From Quercus robur (taxonomy: Eukaryota; Streptophyta; Magnoliopsida; Fagales; Fagaceae), in NCBI RefSeq assembly GCF_932294415.1, contig NC_065545.1, positions 43,066,327 through 43,130,326 on the forward strand: a stretch of 64,000 nt of DNA, in the 5' to 3' direction. Shown piece by piece: positions 48,866 to 60,800 of the stretch. How positions within the stretch are numbered: the stretch's first letter is position 1; every line of letters starts with the position of its first letter. The notes under the pieces were generated by a model. That model saw only the letters and a program-made list of their open reading frames with translations. It ran no database searches and had not been told where the DNA came from. Position numbers and translations under genes: made by a program.

Positions 48866-51800
48866 CTACAGACTTTCATCAGATAGGGACTTCACCAATT
48901 GATGATAATTAGAATGAGAGAACTTTGGGGGAAGAGTCATGAGTGGTTCATCCCCAATTAGCTTTCGAAATGCTAATCCCATGGCATATCCTAAGGCTCG
49001 TGCAACGGGAACAGCAACTGCATTTCCAATCTGACAGTACCTGTATAAAGTACAAGAATACTAATGACACCAAGTTTACTACAGAACATATGCATAATGC
49101 ATGAAAGAGATAATAAGAAATTTGATACGAAAATAAAAAAAAAAAACAAAAAACAAAAAACACTCATAGGTCTACTTTACACGCAATCAAAATTAATAAT
49201 ACTAACCAAAAAAGTTTTACACTAATTTAAGATCTGCACTTTGAGAATGCATACCTGCACTGAACTTTCAACAACTTTGTTGGGCATAGAATTCCTTTTT
49301 TTCTTATGCCCTTTTATTAAAATACAGAAATAATATTTCAAGTTATATGTTATATTATTGATGTTGCCACTAAGCCTGGTTTCAAATTGGAAAACTCATA
49401 TCGTGACAGCAGTGATATTATTCATTTTCACTTTCAAGTCAACTATAACATGAATAGTCATCTTCTCAACAAATAATAATAATAATAATATGGAAAAAAA
49501 AAAAAGAAAAAGAAATAATCATTGCAAATTAATGCACATAAATTTTCACACCTTTCTTTAATTGTGCCACAGAATCTATAATAATCAGGAAAGCCTTGCA
49601 ACCTTGCATATTCCCTTATAGTGAGGATTCGGTCCTGTTCTGGATGTAATGCTGCCTACAATGGTTTTGATAGCTTAAAGCAATATCCTAAACATGTAAT
49701 TCCATTACAAAATGGACCAGAGCAGTGATGCAGACCTGATTGTGACAGCTTGGGAAAGTTATTACAGTGGGTACTGTCTCATCCCACCATAACCTTGCAA
49801 ATGGCCTACATGTAATCCAACAATATCAAAATAATAAAAATTACCATACAAGATATCATAGAGGCTACCAGGAGAAAACATCTAACCTTTTTGACCTCCC
49901 TTGCTCAAAGGTAAAGGCATAATCTGGTACCTAAAAGAAAATAAAACAATATTTAATCACAATAACTACCTTTCTATTCTGACCAGATGTTACAGAAACG
50001 AACATAAAATGCATCTATTTCTGATTTCACAATGCACTTTCAGCCTGCTTCAGTTACTGTGAACAATGTCAGATCCTTTCAGTACACCCAAGCCCTTAAG
50101 AGTTTTCTTTTTCTTCCCTTCTTAAATAAATTTTATGAGATATTATGACTAAAAACACTCAAAATCAAGAAAATCAAATAATTCAAAATGACTTGTTAAA
50201 TAGACAAGTCTTTGTTTACTGATAATCCCAATAGTTAAGCAATTCTTCAGAATACATTCTAGTTTCCTCCAACAAACAAGACAGCAACTCTCAATGCTTC
50301 CCCAGAATTTTACCTAGACCCTTTGAGATGAATTGTCTTTATAGCATTTCTTCCTTCCTATCTTCACTGGGAAAATTATATTTAATGACTACAGTTTCAA
50401 AGTTATATTATCTTAAAAGAAATATATTTTTTATTATGGATATATGTCAGATCAATTTTCAGGAAACGGTAGCTAAAATGAACTTTCCGATTGCTTATAC
50501 CTGGTTTTGTTGAAGGACAAGAAGAGATTGAGAAATAAAAATAAATAAAAAATAAAAAACCACAAGGAAAGGAATAATGTTATTTAATAAGGGGAAAAAT
50601 AATTATTGCAATCGCATTCCTTCCTACTAATGCCCAAAATATGATAAACTCAAGATCTCCAGTAAAACAACCTTGAGATGTCACCAAAAAGATAGCTGGC
50701 AGGTGAAGCAATTGATGGAGAACTAAGGAACGAAAACAAGGTAAATAAGGTTTCCAAATGCTAAATTCCTCCAAATGTTCAATATAACAATAACTCTAGT
50801 ACAACCAACAAGCAGAAAAGCAACAACATTTGCAATTTTCTGCCAATTGGACATTAGTTCAAGTGGCTTACAGTTCAGGTGGGATTTTTTGTAGCTCCAG
50901 TTCAGATTTTGCCCATGTAAAATTCAGACAAAAAAAAAAAGGCAATTTTCTACAAATTTTCTAAACAAAGTTAACGTTACATAGGAAACACAGTGTAGGT
51001 AGTTATCAAATCCAATTCTTAATTATTTATAATATTTATCTTGGATTGGAGAGAATCCTTATCATTGTTTTGAATTTAATTTTGCTGCTTTATCTTGCAC
51101 ATAATCACAGAAGAGAGTCAAATTCAAATTATACTATTACATGCTATATAAATTTCATTAAAGATAATAAACACTCACCAATGGCTTTCCAGATGGCAAC
51201 AGTGGTTGTTCTGTTGCATCCCGCCGAACCACATTGTCAGTTCCTACAACTACACCAGGAAGGTCCCGAAAATTTGCTCCCTAAAAGTTCTAAAAGTTAG
51301 AAAGAATAGATAGGCTCAAGCATCAGATATCAATGGAAAGTTTAGATGTATCAGACTTTTCTTTTTGGTATTTGGCAAACACGTAGGTAATCATCTTCAC
51401 CCAGCGGGTAAGACCGATGGTCATAGAGTAATTGTTTTATTTTAGAGTCATCTAATGTCGAGCCAGTCATCTCTGCAGAACAAAAAAAGAAAAGAAAAAA
51501 TAGTGTGAAGAATAGTCATAAACTTAGTTTCATATGAAATAATGAGGACAGAATATGTAACTGAGATGAATATATATTAATCCATATGCAAAACCAAATT
51601 AGTAACTGTTGACATAAAACGGTAAAAGAGACACAAAAAAAAAGTTAAAACATACATAATTGGGACAAAATATGCCAATGGAGAGAAGTCCTATAAAGGG
51701 CAATTACTAGCATGACTTTGATCAAATGATCTGCAAATGTTCAGACGAATGGAAAAGTTTGGGACATACTTAACAAAGCACAAAGTGAGAAAGTAGATCT

Positions 51801-54800
51801 CAATACATTTCCCAATCTAAATGTAAATCAATCATTGCGAATTACTTTACCTTAAATAAATTAGGCACCACTGGAATTTTGGATGATTAAATTACTACTC
51901 TTCCCAAAAGTCCCAAGATATATGGTTAAAAGAGGCAGAATTGTAATACAAGATTCTTTCATAGATAGGCTAACTCTCATAGACGTAGAAATCATGTGAG
52001 AGGCATGGAGGTGGATAGTGTGTTGCATGAGGATGAATTGGAGGTTCAGGATCAAGTGGTGTAATTTAAGGGGACCTTGTACCATGAAATTGAAGATTGG
52101 AAACCTATGGTGAATGGGTTAGATTTTTCAAGTATTGATGAGAATGATAGGCTTCTTTTAGACAAATAATTCACCAAAGAAGACGTCATTCATGTTTTGA
52201 AGGAGATGAACGGTGACAAAGCTCCAAGTTTGGATGGGTGCAACATTTTTCCGGAAGTGTTGGAGGGTGGTGGAAAGGGATGTTGTGGTTTTCTTTGCAG
52301 ATTTTCATAGAGATGGTGTCTTTGAAAAATCCCTTAATGCTTCCTTTTTGGCGTTAATTCCCAAAAAAGAATAATTCCATCAATACAAGGGATTTTAGGC
52401 CTATTAGCCTTGTGTGTAGTGTGTAAGTTATTAGCAAAGGTGTAGTATTGGATAAAATCATTAGTAGGAGGGAGGCCAACAAAATTCGTCTAGTATTGGA
52501 TAAAATTATTTCTGAATCTCAAAATGCATTTGTAGGAAGGAAGCAGATTTTGGACTCTTATTGCTAATGAATGGTTTAGACAGTAGAGTGAAGAGTTGAA
52601 TGAATCCTGGGACTGATTTGCAAACTGGATATTAAGAAAGCTTATAATCATGTGAATTGGGACACATTGTTTTAATTATTGGGCCGGATGGGATTTGAGA
52701 GAGGGAGGAGGTGGAGGCATGCTCCCTATTGTTTTTTTCTATGTTGGTCAATAGTTCCCCTACTGGATTTTTCGGTAGCACTCAGGAGTTAAGGAAATAG
52801 GACCCCTTTTCACCACTATTATTCTTGCTAGTCATGGAGGCGTTGAGGACATTTAAAGAAAATTGAGGGTAGCTTTATCCGTGACTTAGTGGGGACTGTT
52901 ACTTTTGAAGGTTTATGTATTTCTCATCTTCTGTATATTTGAATGGTGTTGATTTGCTTTAAAGCAATTACAGGGTTGCAGGTTAATCTGGGCAAAACTG
53001 AAGTGGTAGGTGATGTGGCTAACCCAATTGCTTTAGCAAGCATTATATGTTGTAGAGTGGGTAACTTGCCAATGACCTAGTTGGAGATGCCTTTTGAGGC
53101 CCATTTTCAGGCAACATCAATGTGAAATCCTAGTTCAAAGAAAATGGAACTCTATTGGCTTGAGGTGGTGTAGGGATTAAAAATTAATTTGGGAAAGTCC
53201 GAATTAGTACCCGAGGGAGAGATTCGTAATATTTAGTTGTTGGTGGATGTGTTTTTGGTTGCGGATGGCAAGGCTGGTGTAATAATTCAGTGTCTGGTTC
53301 TTATGGGGTGATTTTGTGGAACTATATCAGATGAGGGCTTGCCTTGTCAAGCTATCTCCAATTTGAGGTAGGGGATGGATCTAGAGTGAAGACTTGGCAA
53401 GATCATTGGTGCAAGGAGAATTCGCTTGCTATACATGCTTTCCTGAGTTATTCAGGATTTGCCATGACAAGTAGGCCAATGCGGCAAATCTCACACAATA
53501 CATGCAAGGGGTACTCCATTGGGATATCAATTTTATCAGAGTTGGGTAGGATTGGGAGTTAAGAGTCTATGTCAAATTTCATGCAGAGGATTTATGGGAC
53601 ATCAGTAAAAGGAAGTCGGGAGGATAAACTGTGCTTGAAACCAGATAAGAACAAGGGATTTACAGTAAGCGGTTACTATAGGGTCCTACCTGGCAATGGT
53701 GAACAATCTTTCCCTTGGAAAAGCATATTGAAATGAAAGATTCCATTTCGAGTTGCTTTTGTTATTTGGATTCTAGCTTTAGGGAATTTCTTGACAATTG
53801 ACAATTTACGAAAAAATAGAGTTTGGCTATTGAATTGGTGTTATATATATAATGCGAGAATGAGCTGACTAGCTTTTACTACATTATCCTATTACTACAG
53901 TATTGTGGTCTATTGTATTGGGTTTATTTGTAGCTTGTTGGGTGATGCCAAAGACTATTGGGGAGTTGCGAGGTTGTTGGCCAAGTCATTTTCAATGACA
54001 TCAGAATGGTCATTTGTGGATGGCGGCCCTGCATTGCTTGATGTGGTGTATATGAAGGGAGAGGAACAATCGGAATTTTGAGGATATAGAAAGGACTATG
54101 CCTATCTCAAGTTATTTTTCTTTAGAACTTTGTTGGATTCAATGTCGGTTTTACCTAGTTTGTCTTATGTTACATTATTGATGTGACAAATTCATGTAAT
54201 GTGCGTGAGTGATTATCTGTTCCTTAGTTGTATACTCCTTTTATACGTGGGTGACTATTTTGATATCAAAGAGAATTGCATTACTTATATAAAAATTAAA
54301 ATTTTTTTAAAAATTCCAATTGAAAGAGGCTATACTTTTCCAAGGGTGGGAAGCTTACCTTGTTAAAGAGTAAGCTTTCAAGCCTACCAACATATTTCCT
54401 CTCATTATTTACCATTGCCATGTCTGGCAAGTAGATTGGACAGAATTCAGTGTGCCATGAAGGATGTGTTTAAATTTCCATTGGCGGCATGGGATAATGT
54501 TTGCCTACCTGCAGAGATAGGCGGTTTAGGGATTAGGAAAATAGGGAGTTTTAATCAGGCTTTACTAAGGAAATGGTTATGGCATTTCGGCCATGACGAA
54601 ACTCGTTTGTGGCAACATGTGATTGCATTGAAGTATGGGGTTGACAGGGGTGGATGGACTACAAAGTCAAATAGAAAAGTGCATGGATGCAATCTTTGGC
54701 AAAGCATTAGAGCAGGGTGGGATAGCTTCTTCCCGCATGTATCCTTTAAGGTTGGTGATTGCACACATATAAGGTTTTGGCATGATTGGTGTTGTGGGAA

Positions 54801-57800
54801 CCTTCCCTTGAAGGATTTGAATTTTGACCTATCTGCAACAAATAGAGATGCCTCTATTTTTACTTCTTTGAATCATCAATTGAACGGGGGAGCTAGAAGT
54901 TGGAATGCATGTCTTCTTCAAGGCTTTCATGATTGGGAGAAGAAGTCTTTGAACTCCATCCTAGACCTGATATACTCCCAAATGCCTGGGGGCAGGGGGT
55001 TGGGGGGTTGATAGGTTGAGGTGCTGCGTTAATGGGAGTGGTAAGTTTGATGTTCATTCTTTTTTTAAGGATTTTCGTGGTCAAGTGCGTCCCCATGCCC
55101 TTAGAAAAGTATTTGGTGACCAATGATAATCCTGTTAAGATGGGTTTCTATCTGGTAGACTGGTGCTGCATGTGACAGTGTCATGGAGAAGCAGTAGTCC
55201 ATCTTTTGCTTCAATGCGTAATGTCATCGGCTGTGACTGATCTTTACTTGGTTTGCAGAATTGGTATGGGAGGCACTATTCAAAGGGTCGGAATCTTACT
55301 CCATTATGTTTGATGTGGATTGTGTGGAAGGGAAAAAATAGCAGCACCTTAGAGGATATGGAGTGGCCCATTGAACATTTGAAGTCTTCGTTGTTTCGTA
55401 CTTTCTTTGACTTTCTATTCTGAAGTTCAAGGACTCCAATTTCTTATATGATTTGTTTGCAATCTTCTAGCCACTTTGTGTTCATCATTGTTAACACGAA
55501 GTGATTTTTTTTAACTAAATAATACAAAAAAAAAAAACAATGAGGCTGGAGGGTGTATTAGAGGACTAAGAAGCCACTAAATTTGAAGAACCACACTGAT
55601 CCAAGTAATAGAGTCCACCAACCTCATGATGACCACCAATCTTCCTCCCTACCACAAGATCCTGAAAGATACAATGAGTAGGTAATAAAATTACAACGCA
55701 ATTAAGAAACTTGTAAGTTTACTATTCAACATGTGACTTAAGGGAAACCTAGGAACATATAGGACTGAAGACAAGGAGAGAGTAGGAATGAGATTGATAG
55801 TATGCAAACCAAAAATCTTAGGGATTGGGACATTTGCCAATGCAACATTGGGAAGATTACTAGTGTTCTAGCTCAAAGAGGAACCTGAGGTACAGGTCAT
55901 ATGACCAGTAGCACCTAAGTCAATAACCAAGGAACAAGTTGCAATTCTAATTTGAACAGGCTAGACTTCAGCAACATAATGTTTGACGTGAGGCTTTCGA
56001 CATGAAATTTTCTTGAAGTAAAAGAGAAATTAAAGTCTAAAATTCATTTGAGACAATAATTCCTACTTTTACTTCAAACTTATTTCAAGTTGGAAATCTC
56101 ACATCAAACATTATGTTGCTCAAGTCTGGCTTGTTCAAATCTGTTTTGCTAATTGTTCTTGGTAATTATGAATAGTAAAATTTCCTTTTATATGTTTGCT
56201 CACTTCAAAATATACGCAGGCTCTCTCGAATTGCTTGCATCATTTAAAGCTTTATTTTTCTAGGGCCCATAATTGAGTAGTTATCAAACTAATTCTTTGG
56301 TAATATAAATTACATTATTCCTTTAGACATAGGCCAACATTAATCATACCTAAATTCTTGAATCATCTACCAAGAGTCTTATGGATCAACTGACACCTCT
56401 AGTGTTCCCATTGAAGACGTCCATAAATCTTCTATTTTTAAAATTTTGTTCTTGCATTATGATTCATTTTTCTAGGGCTCAAAATTGAGTAGGTTGTCGT
56501 TGGGTTTACACTATCAAGTGCCTCCCTAATGGTTCTATTGAGTGCCTTAAGGAGCAGTCAGTTGCTGGAGAGTATTCACAGAGACTTATGATGTTGACTA
56601 TCTGAAGACCTATTGTATGGCCCGTCTCAATTCAATTTAGATCTTGCTCTCTGTTGCAGTTTAGACACTTATTCAAAGAGTGTCTCTCTTGAAGAGCTAG
56701 TTCATTCCTTCTTTTCTCTAAGTAACTTAGTTTTGTAAAACAGCTTCCTTTTCACCAGTTTCCTCCATCATAATTTGGTATCAGAGCTTGAGATCCATTT
56801 GGAAATTCAAGTTCTTTCTTGTCCTTTCTATTCTACAGCATAGCCCATGCAAGATTCAATCCTTGCACTCATTTTCTTATCCTCTACCAGGTGAGCCTAA
56901 GGATTTGTGTATATGACACTAGTAGTATATATAGAAGGAACAAGAAAGCTTCTGCAGCACATGAACCTGAGGTAAAGGTTCATCCCAGGCAACAGCCGCA
57001 ACCAAACCAAGGAGAACCCTAGGTGAATAGGATCTGACTGTGAAGCTGCTAAGGGGGCAGCTTACTGCCTTGACAGAGGAAGTGAGAAGAAACTAACATC
57101 ATCATCCTAAAAATAATGGTGAACAATCTGAAGATGCTGATGCTGATAGCAACAACAACTTCAATAACCCATTTGGCCAACCTATGAGAGGAAAATAGCA
57201 AGTGCCTGTGCAAGAACCAAGGCCAGGTTTTGTGCATTTGCAAGTTCCTTAAAGAGAAGAGCCAAACATCAAAGTTGACCTTCCAAAATTCCAAGGGAGC
57301 CTGAATCCTGAAGAATTTATGGATGTTGAATCAAATCGAGAAAATCTTTGAGTACTATGAAGTCCAAGATTCCAAGAAGGTGAGGTTGGTCTCTACAAGC
57401 TGAGATGAAGAGCTTCAGCTTGGAAGGAACAACTCCAAGTTCAGAGACTTAGGAGGGGCAAGGGAAAGATCCAAGAATGGTTCAAAATGAAGCAGAAATT
57501 GCAAAATCAATTTCTTCCTTTCAACTATATGCAAGCTATCAACAGAAATGATTCTTGGCAAAAAAAGAATGATAAGGGAAATGCAGCAATGTGTTTTTTT
57601 GTTAATGCAGCATCCAACTCATCAAAGGCAGCCAATACATGCAAAGAAGGTATAGCTATAAACCTTGATAACACCTTTGTAGCGCCCAAAAAAGATATGC
57701 TGATGAATGCACCCGTGTATAACCAATAAAAGAAAAAGAAGAAAATAGAGTATTGGTAATTGAAGACAATAAAGGAGGGGAATGCATTCAAGAACCCATA

Positions 57801-60800
57801 TATGATCAATACGTGGAAAAAGAAGTAGATGCTCACATAGAGGAAGAAGAGGATTTATCATTTTTAACAAACATCTTGCAAATGGAGGAGGACAAGTGGC
57901 TTAAAAGTAGTTATGAGGATATGGTGTCACAATAAGTTTTTAGCAATCTTGAATCGAAGAATCAAGACCAACCCCAACCACAAAAACTATCTTGCTTCAA
58001 GAAAGGAGGTGAAGTTAGAGATTCAAGAAAGTGCTTAGTGCTATTAATTAACGACTTTCAAGATATGTTCTCTATCATGTGACAACCATGGATGTTTACC
58101 ATCTCTTACTTGGGCGTGAAATATCATGTCCATATCAAACCATTCTGGGTGGAAGGAGAAACACATTTAGATTATACAAGAAAGGAGATCATTACACATT
58201 GCAACCAAAGAAGGGGAAAGCTAGCCCCAAACCGACGGTCAAAATGAAGAAGGTTGGATGCGAGAGCATCTACATGGCTGCTTACACTTGCAACCTTGAC
58301 ACAAAGTAGCAACAGTCCTTAATCTCTAGCATGATGCAGCAGCTTGATACAGCAACTAACAAGAATGCAAATCAGTGGAACTACCAAATCATATGCACAT
58401 CTCCAAAAGTTTCAATGTGCATCACTTGCTGCCCTATCACACACTAGATCATCTTACAACTAGCCACACTTAAGGACAAGTGTGTTCCAAATAGGGACAG
58501 CACTAATGCAGTTCGTTTTTAAAGCTAGCTGTTTAATAGTGCTTTCATTATATGATAAGTAGTTCCTTTTACTTGTACCAAAAAGTTAGTTAGTTGATAA
58601 GATTGTTAGCGATAAATGCAATAGCCTATTAGTTGGAATTTGAGATTTCATAGGGATTTTCATAAAAGGGAATTAGAGGCAGCCTTCTCTTTCCTTGAGT
58701 TCATTCAATCTCGGATCCCTAGGGGTGGTGGGAGTGACACTTCTCATTGGTGTCTCAACAGGAATGGCAAGTTTGAGATCCAGTCCTATTACAATAACAT
58801 TAGGGGTGCAGCCGCATCCAATTTTCCATGGAAGGGGGTTTGGAAAGCTAAGATCCCTAAGAGTGGCATCTTTTGTGTGGACAGCGATTCATGGGCAGAA
58901 CCTTATATTGGATAATCTCCTGCTTAGGAGACGCATTTTGATGAATTGGTGTTGTATGTGCCATCGGAATGAGGAAACTATGGATCATCTCCTCCTCCAT
59001 TGTCCTGTAGCTCACTCATTGTGGGTTTATATGTTTCAGATCTTTGGGACCCAATGGGTCATGCCAGGCTCTGTGGAAAGTTTGGTGGATTGTTGGAGCT
59101 ATTGGCTGGGAAAATTTAATTCAAACATATGGAATATGGTTCCTGACTGTTTGATGTGGATTGTTTGGTCGGAAAGAAATCGGTGCTCTTTTGAGGATAC
59201 CGAGAAATCCTTGGCTCAATTACAAGCTCTTTGCCAGAAGACTGTTTTAATATCTTGGAGTTTATTTCTTCTCTTAGTATTGCTCTTTAAGTTTTTTATT
59301 GTTTTTTGTTGCTATGTGTTTGTTTGTTGCTTTTCCTTGTGTTCACCATCATGAACACCTTGTATTGGCTGTCTTTTGTTTTACAGTTTGTTTAATAATA
59401 CTCTTATTACCTATCAAAAAAAAAGTTAATTAGAAAATTTTGTTAGTCTTTGGGCAATCACATGGTAGGTTCTTGTAACTAACTTAGCAGCTTGCCTTTT
59501 TTTTTTTTTTTTGATAGGTAATAGATATTTTCATTAAAAAAAGTACAACATGTTCACAATGATGAACAAAGTACTAGAAACAAATCAAACAAAAACAAAA
59601 ACAGATTTCACGAGATCAAAAATGGAAATACATTGTGTAAAACCCCAAATACGAGACCACCCAAACAAAGTCCCAACTAGCAAAGACTTCAAAAAAATCA
59701 GCAAATTTCTCAACATCATCAAAAATGCAGGTATTACATTCCTTCCAAATCAACCACATCAAACAAGCTAGCACCATATTCCAAACCGAAGAATAGTGTA
59801 ACCCCAGAAAATTCTCCCATGCAAAAAGAAGAGAAATAACCATGGCATCACCCACTACAAGATATGTTCTTTGTCATGTGACAACCATGGATGTTTACCA
59901 TCTCTTACTCGAGCGATTGAACAACGCATTGATTAATTTTGTTGTTTGAAGTTCAGAACTACAACCCAGTCCCAATTATGATCTCTTATGGCATTAACAT
60001 TTATCCTATGTCTTCCTTGTGGAAAAAAGACAATACGGACAGGAAATTGCTTACAAAAAAAAGTCTTTTTCTTGAGAGTTTTTCACTCTAAATTGACTAG
60101 TTTAAAGTGTGAATGCTATACTTCTTTTTGTTCTTTCCTGTGCTTATGGTGCCAATACATTGTTCTATATTTCATTTCTGTTTCATCTACTGTCATTTGT
60201 TTATTTATAATAACAAATATGATGTAAGACTTGTAACTTTTGGTTGTCCATATGCCTCCCCCAATTTTATATTTAGAAGTGGTTTATTGAAGCATAAATC
60301 TCATTTCAGCCTTTTTACTTTCCTTGAGGATGCAAGAGGACAGCTTCAGAGCAAACATTTTGAGAGAATTTGTGGGATTTTTGGATGAGGAAAGCAGAGA
60401 AAGGGAAAGAAAGAAATTAGCTAAGTCTGGAGTTAAGGCACTCTGAACCAGACCAAAGAGCCATTGGGGGAGAGAAAGTAAAGGCAAGTCTGACTTGATG
60501 TGAACAATACAAAGAAGTGGGTCCCATAGGTTGCTGATAATTACAAAAGTGCCACCTTAACTCATTTTCCAAAAGCCAAAAACAACCAAAACTTATTCTC
60601 AATTTTCATCACTCAAACTCAGGGCCCATTTGGTAGAGAAGTTTGAGTAATGTTGTTTGGGTGTTTTTGATATGCGTGTGGGTGAAAAAGTGTGTTAAAA
60701 TGTGTGTAAGGTTGTTTAAAATGTGAAAATGAGTGTTAGAACTCAGTTTTTTAAGTTTTGAGTGATGGAAATTGATTTATGGGAACAAAACCAAACGAGC

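Noticed and set aside
55545..55990. Additional chromomethylase exons
   Set aside because: The protein blocks are copia protease and pre-integrase motifs. The exon ending at 62051 joins the one starting at 51472 with correct phase, leaving nothing missing.
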